A stretch of DNA of 43,835 nucleotides from an uncultured Christensenella sp. (GTDB taxonomy: Bacteria; Bacillota; Clostridia; Christensenellales; Borkfalkiaceae): the NCBI GenBank assembly GCA_910577875.1, contig CAJTNY010000014.1, forward strand, positions 1 through 43,835, in the 5' to 3' direction. This document shows, in pieces, positions 31,999 through 41,347 of the stretch. The stretch's first letter is position 1; each line of letters starts with the position of its first letter. The position numbers were made by a program, and so were the translations under genes. The notes under the pieces are model-generated. The model was not told where the DNA came from, made no database searches, and was given only the letters and a program-made list of their open reading frames with translations.

Positions 31999-32604
31999 TT
32001 AGTTAAAATAGGTGCAACGGCGGCGTTCGTAAAATATAGTCGTATCTTTCAGATGACCGCATAAAACTTTATAATCGGTTTCGAGCGATAAAAGTTTTTT
32101 CACACTTCCAAGAAGCGCCTTTTCGTCGCCCGTCGGCAAATCGGTTCTGCCGATAGCCAAACGCATAAGCGTGTCGCCCGTAAAGACGGTTTTTTCCGTA
32201 AAATAGCATACGCTTCCAGCGGTATGACCCGGTGTAAACATAACTTTAAATTTTACTCTGCCGAGCATTATTTCTTCGCCGTCTTCAAACGTTTTTTCAA
32301 TCTCGAAATCGGGGATAGGAACTTTGGTTGAAATACTTTTGTTTTCAGCGCTGAAAATATAGTTCTTTTCTCTTTCTCCGCAATAAATCGGAACTCCGTT
32401 TTCGTAAAATTTTCCACAACCGCCGACGTGGTCGAAATGCCCGTGCGTCAGAACAACCGCAACGGGATTCAAACCGAGACTTAAACAACCGTCGTACAGT
32501 GTAGGTGCCGCACAGTCGACCAAAACGGCGTTTCTAAGGTCGTTCGTCAATATATAGGAATTGCTGCCGAGTCCTCTCCTCGGTAATACCTTTATAATTT
32601 GCAT
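31999..32604 (-). CDS. MBL-fold metallo-hydrolase (glyoxalase II-like)
   Basis: A 201-residue metallo-beta-lactamase fold hydrolase. The metal-binding THGHFDHVGG (HxHxDH) lies at ~54-63. GHTAGS carries the third His, FTGDTL the bridging Asp, and CGHL the last His. The closest broad group is the YcbL/glyoxalase II-like hydrolases; the substrate (a thioester such as S-lactoylglutathione analogues, or another) cannot be told. No SD is evident. It lies between rel and hemZ as in many Clostridia. Confidence 0.88.
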   Translation of the reverse strand: MQIIKVLPRRGLGSNSYILTNDLRNAVLVDCAAPTLYDGCLSLGLNPVAVVLTHGHFDHVGGCGKFYENGVPIYCGEREKNYIFSAENKSISTKVPIPDFEIEKTFEDGEEIMLGRVKFKVMFTPGHTAGSVCYFTEKTVFTGDTLMRLAIGRTDLPTGDEKALLGSVKKLLSLETDYKVLCGHLKDTTIFYERRRCTYFN

Positions 32605-32632
32605 ATTTTTATTGTTCGTTTTAAATTAATTT

Positions 32633-32667
32633 TACCGCCGCGAAAACCGCAGTTTTTCGCGGCGGTA
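32633..32667 (-). terminator. Hairpin after rel
   Basis: A perfect 14-bp stem TACCGCCGCGAAAA/TTTTCGCGGCGGTA (32633-32646 with 32654-32667), 24 nt after the rel stop. The minus-strand tail (AAATTAATTT) is only moderately T-rich. Confidence 0.7.
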
Positions 32668-32691
32668 TATTATGGATTTTTTTATATTTTA

Positions 32692-34827
32692 TCAGCCTGT
32701 TGTTCGGTAAACATCGATAATTCTTTTATCTTTCTTTAAACGGTTAATAAGCATATCCATATCCGAACGTCTGTTGAGTTTGATTTTTATTTCGAATTCA
32801 GCCTGCTTTTCTTTGTTGATTCTGCCATTTATGTGAGTCATTGAAAGACGAAGCGCAGAAATTTCCGAAGTAATAAACATTGTTACGCCATCATCGTCCG
32901 AAGCAATAATTTTCAGACCAGCGATAAATTCGGTGTTTTCGCCCGTCCACTGCGCGGGTTGGAGGCGTTCGGTATCCTCGTTCGCTACATTGGGGCAATC
33001 TTTGCGGTGTATAATCACGCCGCGTCCGCGGGATACAAAACCTATTATATCATCGCCCGGGACGGGGTTACAGCAGTGCGCGAAACGAACCAAAAGCCCG
33101 TTTAAGCCCTTTATGGCAACGCTGCCCGCGGGGGTATTTTTGAGTTTTTCGGTAGATAAGAATTCCTGAGGTTTGGGTATTTCTTTTTTATAGTAGTCTA
33201 TAAGTTTATAGATTACCTGATTTACGCTCACCGCTCCGTAGCCGACCGAAGCCATCATCTCGTTCACCGATGAAAAAACGAGTTTATTGGAAAGCTTGTT
33301 AAAAGATTCCTCGGTCAGAAGGTCCGCAAGGTTATAGCCTCTGCGTCTTGCTTCGGCTTCGAGCATAGCTTTGCCCGTTTTGGCGTTACCCTCCTTCATT
33401 TCGCGCTTAAAAAACGCTCTTATCTTGCCCTTTGCGGAACTCGATTTGACGAATTTGAGCCAGTCCCAGGAAGGCCCTTTCGTGTTCGGCGAGGTCAGAA
33501 TTTCAACCACATCGCCCGTATGAAGCTGGGAATTGAGCGGCACTATTCTCGAATTGACTTTTGCGCCGACGCATTTATTTCCGACTTCGGAGTGTATAGC
33601 ATACGCAAAGTCGACAGGCGTCGCTTCGAGCGGAAGCGAGATAACTTTACCGTGAGGGGTAAAAACAAGAAGTTCGTTGGAATACAAATCGTTTTTAAGA
33701 CTGTCGACGAATTCTTTCGAATCGTTCAAACTGCCCTGCCAGTCCATAACGTCGCGTATCCAGGAAAGACGCTGGTCGAAGCCCGTCTCTCCCGTCTTGT
33801 TCTCCTTATAGCGCCAATGTGCGGCGATACCGAATTCAGCCATTTTGTGCATTTCCTGCGTTCTTATCTGAATTTCGAAAATCTGACCGAAGTTTGTTAC
33901 GACAGTCGTATGCAGCGACTGATACAAATTGCGTTTGGGGGTAGCGATATAATCCTTAATGCGTCCGGGGACGGGTTTCCAGCGTTTGTGAATTTTACCG
34001 AGGACCTCGTAACACTCCTCGGTGTTTTTTACTATAACGCGGACGGCGGCAAGGTCGTAAATCTGGTCGAGCGACTTGCCCTGATTTTTCATCTTTTTAT
34101 AAATCGAATAGAAATGTTTGGGTCTTCCGAATACTTCGCCTTCGATAGCTCCGTCTTTGAGGATATTTTTGAGTTCGTTTACGACGAAGTCGACGAAACT
34201 TTTGCGCTCCTCCAATTTCTGGTGTATGTTGGTCACAAGGTATTCGTAAGCTTCGGGGTCGAGATATTTAAGGCATAAATCTTCGAGTTCGCATTTTATC
34301 TGCGAAATACCGAGCCTGCCCGCAAGCGGAGTGAAGACTTCCAGAGTTTCCTTGGCTATTCTCTGTTGCCGCTCGTTCGAGAGAAAGTTCAAAGAACGCA
34401 TATTGTGAAGCCTGTCCGCAAGCTTTATTATTATTACGCGTACGTCGTTCGCCATTGCGACGAAAATTTTGCGGAAGTTTTCCGCGTCCTCTTCTTCGTG
34501 CGAAGCATAGCGTATTTTATCGAGTTTGGTCACGCCGTCGACAAGAGTGAGAATTTCGTTGCCGAAATGCGTGCGAATATCCTCGTTCGTCGCCTGCGTA
34601 TCCTCTATTACGTCGTGAAGAAAAGCCGCGGCTATTGACGGAGTGTCCATTCCGAGACCGATAAGTATTTCCGCCACAGCGCAAGGGTGGCTGAAATACG
34701 GTTCTCCGGAAGCGCGTTTCTGTCCCTCGTGCATTAGCTCCGCATAGCGGTAAGCGTCGAGCAGGAGTTTCCTGTCGACTTCGGAATAATTGTCGTAAAT
34801 TTTATCTAATACCGTTTTCATATTCAT
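32692..34827 (-). CDS. rel: Bifunctional (p)ppGpp synthetase/hydrolase (RelA/SpoT homologue)
   Basis: A 711-residue long RSH enzyme of the stringent response. The HD hydrolase domain has His47 and the HDVIEDT motif at 71-77, so hydrolysis is likely intact. The synthetase domain carries DLAAVRVIV and the PGRIKDYIATPKRNLYQSLHT segment. A TGS domain (LVFTPHGKVISLP) and a C-terminal ACT domain follow. It converts GTP/GDP to (p)ppGpp on ribosome stalling and degrades it otherwise. The ATG overlaps the recJ end by 26 nt; a second ATG two codons later is also possible. Confidence 0.96.
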   Translation of the reverse strand: MNMKTVLDKIYDNYSEVDRKLLLDAYRYAELMHEGQKRASGEPYFSHPCAVAEILIGLGMDTPSIAAAFLHDVIEDTQATNEDIRTHFGNEILTLVDGVTKLDKIRYASHEEEDAENFRKIFVAMANDVRVIIIKLADRLHNMRSLNFLSNERQQRIAKETLEVFTPLAGRLGISQIKCELEDLCLKYLDPEAYEYLVTNIHQKLEERKSFVDFVVNELKNILKDGAIEGEVFGRPKHFYSIYKKMKNQGKSLDQIYDLAAVRVIVKNTEECYEVLGKIHKRWKPVPGRIKDYIATPKRNLYQSLHTTVVTNFGQIFEIQIRTQEMHKMAEFGIAAHWRYKENKTGETGFDQRLSWIRDVMDWQGSLNDSKEFVDSLKNDLYSNELLVFTPHGKVISLPLEATPVDFAYAIHSEVGNKCVGAKVNSRIVPLNSQLHTGDVVEILTSPNTKGPSWDWLKFVKSSSAKGKIRAFFKREMKEGNAKTGKAMLEAEARRRGYNLADLLTEESFNKLSNKLVFSSVNEMMASVGYGAVSVNQVIYKLIDYYKKEIPKPQEFLSTEKLKNTPAGSVAIKGLNGLLVRFAHCCNPVPGDDIIGFVSRGRGVIIHRKDCPNVANEDTERLQPAQWTGENTEFIAGLKIIASDDDGVTMFITSEISALRLSMTHINGRINKEKQAEFEIKIKLNRRSDMDMLINRLKKDKRIIDVYRTTG

Positions 34828-37120
34828 TCACTATATTATAAAGTTCCGAGTTGGTAAGCTTAGTTTTAACTCCGCGGAATACGCTGAGTTTTCCGCTATC
34901 GAATGAAATAAGCGAGAGTTGACGAAAAATTTCGAGAGCGAACGTTGTCTGCAAAGGTTCGCCTAAATTGTTTTTAAGCGCGATTTCCGCACTGTCAGCG
35001 CCCGTTAAATTGTTTACGCCGCCAGACACGGCGGAGAATATTCCCAAGAGTTTTTCCCTGTCGGCGGTTAGTTGTTTTAAAAAATTATCGCCTGAAATAT
35101 CCGAACATATAATAACTTGTTTGCCTTCGAGAGAAGAAAGTCTTACGCCCGAAGGCGGCTTGTCGAGAAAAATAATACGTTTGAAACCACTGAAATCCAC
35201 GTCGGACTGCGGAGAGATTATAACCGTATCCGCGAGATTGCCAGAAGTGAGTCTGAAAATATCGACAGGCAGTTTTATCGCATTTCCGTAATATTTTAAA
35301 GTTTTATATTCTCCCGCTATGCACGCTGTTCCGTAACCGCTGTTTTCTTTTAACAGCGCGTCTATTTCCGCGGCGGATTTATATGTTTTTTTACAATCGT
35401 ATTCAGGACAGGCGAGAGTTAAGATATTGTTTATAGAAATTTCGTCCGCGCAGTACTCGGGCGCGTTCGGCTCGCAAATAACGTCTTTAATATAACCTTT
35501 AACGTATTCTTTACCGCGGAAAGTCGATATGTTATAGGAGAAAATAAATTTCTTCGGAGCTTTGCTTTCTAGAAGGAAAGTAAATTTACTGCCGCTGAAA
35601 TACATAAGTTCGATTTTCTGGCTCTTTGCGGAGATATGCGGAGAAAGAGGTTTGACGGGCCTGACTTCGACAGAGCGCTCGTCCACTTCGAACATAGGCC
35701 TGCGATTGCCGACGCCGAAAGGTTCGAGCATTTCAATCTCTTTTGCGAACCGCGCCGAGCAAGGCGAATTCAAAACGCCGTTTATAAACACCGTAGGTTC
35801 GAAATCTTCCGCGGTATAGTGCGCTGAAAGATATTCGTTCAAGCCTGTTTCAAGTTCGGCGAAGTCGGAGACTTTAATATTTACGCCGGCCGCCTGAGCG
35901 TGACCGCCGAATTCCGCGATTAAACTTTCACAGGATTTCAATGCTTCGAAGATATTGACGTTTTCGACGGAACGCGCCGAGCCTTTCAACATATCACCGT
36001 TGCGGACAAACAGAAGCGCCGGACGGGCATATTCTTCGGCAAGACGCGCTGCGACAATTCCGACAAAACCCGTGTTCCAACTCTCGTCCCAAAGCATTAT
36101 TACTTTGCCGTATGCGCCGCGCTCTTTCAGTTTTTGCTTCGCGCAAGCGTACAATTCGTCGCAGTATTTCTGACGTTCGAGATTGTAAGAGGTGAGCTTG
36201 CATGACAAATCGAAAATAGCGTTCTCGTCGGTTTCCGTAAATAATTTCAGCGCAGAACGGGCGTCTCCCATTCTGCCTGCCGCGTTTATTTTAGGCGCGA
36301 CGCCGAACGCAAGCGTTTGGGCTGTCGCGTTCGTTTCGTTTTTGGCGAGAAACTGAAAATAATTGCTTCTCGGTTTCGAATTTATGAGTTTAAGACCCTC
36401 GGCAACTATATCCCTGTTTTCGCCCGTTAAGGATACGCTGTCCGCGACAGTTGCGATTGCGGCGAAATCAAGATAATCGTAGGCACCGTTACCGTTAAGA
36501 GCAACCCCGACTTTGAGCGCGACTCCCGCGCCGCAAAGATTGTCGTAAATATAACCGTCGTTGAATTTCGGGTTTATGCAGATGCAGTCGGGAAGATTAT
36601 CGGGCAGTTCGTGATGATCGGTTACAATTACTTCTGCGCCCTGTTCTTTGATATATTCAACCTCGTCGGCGCAGGAAATTCCGCAGTCGACAGTAATAAA
36701 AAGCTGTGGAAAATGTTCTTCGAAAATTGCATCGATAGATGTTTTGTTCAGTCCGTATCCGTCGCGGCGTTCGGGAATATATACGACCGCTTCGATTCCG
36801 AAGTCTTTCAAAACGTTGTACATTATCGTCGATGCACACACTCCGTCCGCGTCGTAATCGCCGTAAACGGCAACACACCAGTTTTCTTCGCGGGCGCGCG
36901 TAATCAATGCGACGGCTTCGTCCATACCGCTCATTTTAAACGGAGAAATGAAATGACTGCGAGAAGGGGTAATAAAGCTTTCTATTTTATCTTTGCCGTC
37001 AATTCCTCTGCCATAAAGAATTTTTACGGTGTCCTCCAAAAGTCCGCATTCTTTCGACAGCTGTTTTATTATATTAAGTTGTTCTGCCGAAAACTCGAAT
37101 TCGGGTACTATTCTTTTCAT
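34802..37120 (-). CDS. recJ: Single-stranded-DNA-specific exonuclease RecJ
   Basis: A 772-residue DHH-superfamily 5'-3' exonuclease. YGDYDADGVCAS (motif I) and VTDHHELPD (DHH motif) supply the metal ligands, and GGHAQAAGV marks the DHHA1 domain. The final ~300 residues are an extended, less conserved region, common in Firmicute RecJ. It is tightly coupled to rel by a 26-nt overlap. The recJ start lies only 7 nt after the T tract of the secF terminator and has no SD. Confidence 0.95.
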   Translation of the reverse strand: MKRIVPEFEFSAEQLNIIKQLSKECGLLEDTVKILYGRGIDGKDKIESFITPSRSHFISPFKMSGMDEAVALITRAREENWCVAVYGDYDADGVCASTIMYNVLKDFGIEAVVYIPERRDGYGLNKTSIDAIFEEHFPQLFITVDCGISCADEVEYIKEQGAEVIVTDHHELPDNLPDCICINPKFNDGYIYDNLCGAGVALKVGVALNGNGAYDYLDFAAIATVADSVSLTGENRDIVAEGLKLINSKPRSNYFQFLAKNETNATAQTLAFGVAPKINAAGRMGDARSALKLFTETDENAIFDLSCKLTSYNLERQKYCDELYACAKQKLKERGAYGKVIMLWDESWNTGFVGIVAARLAEEYARPALLFVRNGDMLKGSARSVENVNIFEALKSCESLIAEFGGHAQAAGVNIKVSDFAELETGLNEYLSAHYTAEDFEPTVFINGVLNSPCSARFAKEIEMLEPFGVGNRRPMFEVDERSVEVRPVKPLSPHISAKSQKIELMYFSGSKFTFLLESKAPKKFIFSYNISTFRGKEYVKGYIKDVICEPNAPEYCADEISINNILTLACPEYDCKKTYKSAAEIDALLKENSGYGTACIAGEYKTLKYYGNAIKLPVDIFRLTSGNLADTVIISPQSDVDFSGFKRIIFLDKPPSGVRLSSLEGKQVIICSDISGDNFLKQLTADREKLLGIFSAVSGGVNNLTGADSAEIALKNNLGEPLQTTFALEIFRQLSLISFDSGKLSVFRGVKTKLTNSELYNIVNEYENGIR

Positions 37121-37127
37121 AATTTAT

Positions 37128-37151
37128 AAAAAAAGGCGGGTTAAACCCGCC
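37128..37151 (-). terminator. Terminator sequence at the secF/recJ junction
   Basis: A stem GGCGGG/CCCGCC (37135-37140 with 37146-37151, loop TTAAA) followed on the minus strand by seven T residues (37128-37134). It lies 14 nt after the secF stop and just before recJ, so recJ expression would need read-through or an unrecognised promoter. Confidence 0.75.
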
Positions 37152-37165
37152 ACTTCATTTGTTTT

Positions 37166-38164
37166 TTAAGATTTTTTAACTTTCTGCGGATGACTTGCTT
37201 TGAGGTTACCGCCTGCGCGTCTGATACGCGAATAAACAGACGGGGTGAAGAACGCAGTCCCGTATATGCTTGCGGCTGCGCTCAACAGCGCAAGAACCGC
37301 GGAAGTTACGGCGAGTTGAACAGAAAGCGCGCTAACTGACATAAGAACGAACAAAATCAAACCGATTACAGCCGCTCCTACCGCCGTCACCGCTATCTCG
37401 GTTATGCTTTCATTTGCACAAACATCGGCTTGTTCAAGCGCGTCCAGCTTTGCGAATTTTTCGTCTTTCGAATTTTTACGAGCCTTATCGAAAAGGAAAC
37501 AGCATCCTATCATAGTCGCCACGACCGTAAGCGCTGCAAACGCAAACACGGTAGAACCTATGGGCACCCGCGTTATTGCAAGGAGCGAAACAAAAATCGC
37601 AAGGTTGTGTACATCCGCCAAAAGCGCGGAGAACGCCGCAGTGAGTTTATATCTTATTGCAAAGTAAATGAACTGGAATACAACCGCGCTTGCAAGCGCA
37701 ATGGCACCGAACGTCAAAGCCTTCCCTCCGCCGAGTACCGTCTCAGCTTCATGATAGGAAGCTTTGCTCAATCCGCTCGTTCCTTCGGCGGTAAGTGCAC
37801 TGTGAATAGCGTCTTTTGCCGACTGAATTTTAGCCGTATCCGTATTTTTCGAGAATTTGTAAACGAGTTGCCCGCCCGCTTCGAGCTTACCGCCAGTGGC
37901 AACGTCGCCGTAAGTATACGCGTAATATGAAACGCCTGCTTCTTTGAACGCCTTTTCGCATATGTCGTTTATGGAATCTTCCTTGCCGTCTATATAAGCG
38001 TAATTGACCACTACGCTGTTATAGCTGGTATAGTCCGCGCCGTAGTTGAAATATCCGTTCGATACGAACTGAAATATCAGACCCATTGCAACGCCTGCGG
38101 CAACTATAACTGCGGATACTATTATCATAATGTGCATTTTAGAAGAAAGTTTTAACTTAGTCAT
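37166..38164 (-). CDS. secF: Protein-export membrane protein SecF (divergent)
   Basis: A 332-residue membrane protein with the SecF layout: a helix near the N-terminus, a periplasmic-type domain (~40-145), then five helices. The AALLADVHNLAIF segment keeps an Asp at the helix-4 position. The usual N-D-T...D-R-I-R-E motif is replaced by ATMIGCCFLFDKARKN, losing the polar residues. The start at 38164 follows AGGAG by 7 nt and overlaps secD by 8 nt. With secD and yajC nearby, its role in Sec-dependent export is clear, although the missing residues leave its proton coupling in doubt. Confidence 0.86.
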   Translation of the reverse strand: MTKLKLSSKMHIMIIVSAVIVAAGVAMGLIFQFVSNGYFNYGADYTSYNSVVVNYAYIDGKEDSINDICEKAFKEAGVSYYAYTYGDVATGGKLEAGGQLVYKFSKNTDTAKIQSAKDAIHSALTAEGTSGLSKASYHEAETVLGGGKALTFGAIALASAVVFQFIYFAIRYKLTAAFSALLADVHNLAIFVSLLAITRVPIGSTVFAFAALTVVATMIGCCFLFDKARKNSKDEKFAKLDALEQADVCANESITEIAVTAVGAAVIGLILFVLMSVSALSVQLAVTSAVLALLSAAASIYGTAFFTPSVYSRIRRAGGNLKASHPQKVKKS

Positions 38165-39629
38165 CTTCAAGCTCCTCCCTCTTAAAACCGCAGAACTTAA
38201 ATTTATCTTTTACGGGCGAAGATATTACATACCACATAAATCTCGTAAACCAATACAAAACGTATGAAGCTACGCCAGAAATGAAGAGTATAAGTCCGCA
38301 AGTAGCAAGCTCGCCTATGCCGACGAAAGCAAGGAATATACTTACTATCAAAAGTATAACGTGCATTTCGAGTATTCCGGCAAGCTGTAATTTGTAAGCT
38401 TCTTTAACCGACGACTGAATCGTCTTGCCCTTCAGCGTTTCTTTACGGACGGCTTCGAACGTGGCAAAGTTCGACGCGCACAAAAGCGCAAGACCGATAA
38501 CTGCCGTAACCGCGCCCGCTAAGGTAAGCTGAATTTCCAAAAGCATAAGAGTTGTTATAAGCGCAAGCGCGAAAATAATAATTATTAACGAATTTACAAG
38601 TCCGAGCTTTTTATATCTCGCTATCGAGTAAGCAACCGCGCCCGCAACTATTAAAAGGAGAGAAACGCCGAGGAACAGCGCCGCGGTATCTCCGAGTTCC
38701 GCGTTCGCATAAATTATCTGTGCTTCGTCGGAACTGTAATCGAGCGTAATCGTTCTGCCGTCCGCGACAGAATTCATTACTATCGTATAGTCCTGAGCGT
38801 TTGATTCTTCAACTGGGATATAGAAAGTTCCCGCGTTTATTTCTTCGGAGAGTTGAAGCGACAGCAACTGGTAATCGCCGACATAAAATCCGATAGCTTT
38901 ATCGCTTTCCGCAGTCAGGACTTTTGCGGACATTGCTTTGAACTGTTCTCTCCCCTCTTTTGTCAGACTTATTTTAACCGCGTGGTTACCGCTGACGGAC
39001 TGTTTCGAAACGCTTTTGAAAAACGAAGTAACGTCGTCGGTAATCTTGGTAAGGATGTTGTTTGATTTTTTGTTGCCTACTTCCGAATTCCGAAGCGAAA
39101 GTTTGCCGTTGTACGCGAGCGAAACGATAGACTTCTCGATAAATGACTTCTGTTCGGAACGCGAAGAAGAATCATACTGCTTGTACTCCGCATAAGTAAA
39201 GTTCGTGGGAACGGAAACACTGAGTGCAAAACCGTCTACGACGGAAACGGAATAGCTTGTATAACCTTTTTCGCCGAAGCGTTTGGAGAGAACTTTCGCG
39301 TCCTCCGCAACTAATTTTTTCAAACCGTCCTCGCTGTGTTCTTCGAGAACTTCCTTATCGACATACACATTTCCGCACTGAGTGTAATCGGACTTGTCGC
39401 CGTCTTCCAAATCAGCGTATTCCGCCGAAGAAATTACTCCCTCCGGATAAAGAACCGTTGTAGCGTTTCCGGTCAAATCACCGCCGAGACGGATATGACC
39501 GATAAACGAATTATATCTTTCGACTCCGTTGCTGCCGGGCACCTGCCAGGAAAACAAAGCAAATACCGCGAGCACCGCGATTGCGGCGGCGAGCAACGCC
39601 GTTATTATCGCCGATTTTATTTTGCCCAT
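38157..39629 (-). CDS. secD: Protein translocase subunit SecD (divergent)
   Basis: A 490-residue protein with one N-terminal helix, a large external domain (~35-315), and five C-terminal helices. It is recognisable by position and by the final EAVRKETLKGKTIQSSVKEAY-type loop (in parts). The normally conserved GLDLKGG is replaced by HIRLGGDL. The transmembrane D-A-N (with its proton-relay Asp) reads C-A-S-N, and the later L-D-x-N reads L-E-M-H. SecDF uses the proton gradient to pull exported proteins, so a different coupling mode or reduced function is possible. It has its own promoter and an AGGAG SD. Confidence 0.86.
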   Translation of the reverse strand: MGKIKSAIITALLAAAIAVLAVFALFSWQVPGSNGVERYNSFIGHIRLGGDLTGNATTVLYPEGVISSAEYADLEDGDKSDYTQCGNVYVDKEVLEEHSEDGLKKLVAEDAKVLSKRFGEKGYTSYSVSVVDGFALSVSVPTNFTYAEYKQYDSSSRSEQKSFIEKSIVSLAYNGKLSLRNSEVGNKKSNNILTKITDDVTSFFKSVSKQSVSGNHAVKISLTKEGREQFKAMSAKVLTAESDKAIGFYVGDYQLLSLQLSEEINAGTFYIPVEESNAQDYTIVMNSVADGRTITLDYSSDEAQIIYANAELGDTAALFLGVSLLLIVAGAVAYSIARYKKLGLVNSLIIIIFALALITTLMLLEIQLTLAGAVTAVIGLALLCASNFATFEAVRKETLKGKTIQSSVKEAYKLQLAGILEMHVILLIVSIFLAFVGIGELATCGLILFISGVASYVLYWFTRFMWYVISSPVKDKFKFCGFKREELEDD

Positions 39630-39668
39630 CTATCTTACTCCTAAACGTAAAGCTTTTTTAACCACTAT

Positions 39669-39697
39669 ATTATATATAAAAATCTTACGGCAGTCAA
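39669..39697 (-). promoter_or_regulatory. secD-secF promoter
   Basis: Minus-strand TTGACT (39692-39697), 17-bp spacer, perfect TATAAT (39669-39674). The predicted start near 39662 leaves a ~32-nt leader with an AGGAG SD before secD. Confidence 0.75.
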
Positions 39698-39743
39698 TTA
39701 ATTATTCTCGGCTTTACAGCATTAAATCGTCTTTTTTTAACTT

Positions 39744-41060
39744 TTATTTTCTTTTTTTACGGGCAAGAGCGTACATACCGCACTCGATTCGTTTTTTCAT
39801 CATATCGCATGTTATCGGATACGGCGTGTTTATATCGCCTGTAAAATGGTAGTTGTTCGCGCTGCACCCGCCCGAACAGATAAACTTTGCAAAACAGCTT
39901 TCGCAGCCCTTTCTGGTGAAAAGACAGTTCGATGCGAATTTTTCCCGTATTTGCGCGTCGAGCTTACCTTCGTATACGTTTCCCATAAGAAAATCTTTAT
40001 CGCCCGCAAACTGGTGGCAGGGATAAATATCTCCGTTGGGGACTACGGAAAAATATTCGTTGCCAGCGCCGCAGGCGGAAACTTTTTTCTGCAAGCACAC
40101 CCCGCCTTCCAAATCTATATTGAAATGGAAGAAATTAAAGCCCTCGCCTTTTTCGTGCTTTTCGAGATATTTATCGCAGAGGTTTTCGTATTCCGCGCAG
40201 ATCTCGGGAATATGCTCTTCTTTGATTGCCAAATCGTCGATGTCCGTTACGACGGGTTCCATAGAAATACTGTCGAAGCCGTTCTCCGCAAGAAAAATCA
40301 CGTCTTTCGAAAAATCGAGATTTTTCGACGTAAAAGTTCCGCGGACGTAATAATTTTTATCTCCGCGCGAACGGACGAATTTTTTTATATTTTCTATAAC
40401 AAGAGCAAAACTGCCTTTGCCGTTTTTTGTTTTGCGTATCGCGTCGTGGACTTCGGGTCTTCCGTCAAGACTTAAAACAACGTTTTCCATTTCGCGGTTG
40501 AAAAAGCCAATGGCGTCGTCGTCTAATAAAAGCGCGTTCGTCGTCGTAGTGAACAGAAATTTTTTACCCGCTTTCCCGCCCTTTTCTTTAGCGTAAGCGA
40601 CGACGTTTTTTATCGTTTGCAGACACATCAAAGGTTCGCCCCCGAAGAAATCTACTTCGAGCACTTTTCTGTTTCCGCTGTTTTCAAGAAGAAAATCTAT
40701 TGCCTTTTTCGCCGTCTGTTCACTCATAAACTCCCTTTCGGAGTGGTACGCGCCTTCGTCGGCAAAACAATATCTGCAACGCAGGTTGCAGTCGTGGCAT
40801 ATATGCAGACATAAAGCTTTTACCTCGCTCGATTTAAGCGGATATGATTTCGGTTCGTCCTTGAAAAGAAGTCCCTCTTTTTTAAGAGTTTCGATTTCCG
40901 CGCGAATCTCGGCCAACTTTTCATCCGAAAGCTCGGGCACAGAACCGCCCTCGTATTCGGACTTCAAATATTCGGCGGTTTCTCTGTCGCACTCGTGCAG
41001 GCTTCCGCTGCCGGAGTCGTATATGAAATATAAGGATTTATAATTGAAAACGTGTATCAT
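39744..41060 (-). CDS. scfB: SCIFF peptide maturase, radical SAM/SPASM protein ScfB
   Basis: A 438-residue radical SAM enzyme that forms thioether crosslinks in the SCIFF precursor. The N-terminal ~80 residues match the peptide-recognition region. The cluster motif CNLRCRYC (CxxxCxxC) follows, and the C-terminal SPASM domain has many cysteines (CGAGNEYFSVVPNGDIYPC, then the CESCFAKFICSGGC cluster). The start at 41060 (MIHVFNYKSLYF) is preferred; a longer frame from 41075 begins in the terminator's T tract. The precursor gene scfA lies directly upstream. Confidence 0.93.
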   Translation of the reverse strand: MIHVFNYKSLYFIYDSGSGSLHECDRETAEYLKSEYEGGSVPELSDEKLAEIRAEIETLKKEGLLFKDEPKSYPLKSSEVKALCLHICHDCNLRCRYCFADEGAYHSEREFMSEQTAKKAIDFLLENSGNRKVLEVDFFGGEPLMCLQTIKNVVAYAKEKGGKAGKKFLFTTTTNALLLDDDAIGFFNREMENVVLSLDGRPEVHDAIRKTKNGKGSFALVIENIKKFVRSRGDKNYYVRGTFTSKNLDFSKDVIFLAENGFDSISMEPVVTDIDDLAIKEEHIPEICAEYENLCDKYLEKHEKGEGFNFFHFNIDLEGGVCLQKKVSACGAGNEYFSVVPNGDIYPCHQFAGDKDFLMGNVYEGKLDAQIREKFASNCLFTRKGCESCFAKFICSGGCSANNYHFTGDINTPYPITCDMMKKRIECGMYALARKKRK

Positions 41061-41073
41061 AAGTTTAAAAATC

Positions 41074-41109
41074 AAAAAAAATTTAAGGAGCAGAACAGTT
41101 CTGCTCCTT
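41074..41109 (-). terminator. Terminator/attenuator between scfA and scfB
   Basis: A perfect 11-bp stem AAGGAGCAGAA/TTCTGCTCCTT (41085-41095 with 41099-41109) followed on the minus strand by AAA and eight T residues. It lies 14 nt after scfA and would make far more precursor mRNA than maturase mRNA. Confidence 0.85.
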
Positions 41110-41123
41110 ATCGGGTTTTAAAA

Positions 41124-41279
41124 TTACTTGTTCTTCTCGGGATTCTGTTCTCTGGTTATTCTTTCACAGCTTTGGTTTCCGACCGTACAGCTTGTTTTGC
41201 AAGCCGACTGACAGGTACTTCTGCATTCTCCGCAACCGGTAATCTTTTTTTCGCGGGGAGTCGCTATCGTCTTAATCAT
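41124..41279 (-). CDS. scfA: Six-cysteine SCIFF ranthipeptide precursor
   Basis: A 51-residue precursor with six cysteines at 16, 19, 23, 27, 31 and 38. The core CQSACKTSCTVGNQSC is the SCIFF hallmark (six cysteines in forty-five residues). The partner ScfB crosslinks Cys to the alpha carbon of nearby Thr or other residues. AGGAG lies 10 nt before the ATG, and a TTGATT/TATAAT promoter lies upstream. SCIFF and its maturase are nearly universal in Clostridia; the natural role of the peptide is not known. Confidence 0.95.
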   Translation of the reverse strand: MIKTIATPREKKITGCGECRSTCQSACKTSCTVGNQSCERITREQNPEKNK

Positions 41280-41313
41280 ATTAATAAATCTCCTGATTCG
41301 TATTTATAACAGC

Positions 41314-41342
41314 ATTATAAAATACGGAAGAAAAAAAATCAA
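41314..41342 (-). promoter_or_regulatory. scfA promoter
   Basis: Minus-strand TTGATT (41337-41342), 17-bp spacer, perfect TATAAT (41314-41319), with a leader of about 28 nt to scfA. Confidence 0.75.
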
Positions 41343-41347
41343 GTATT

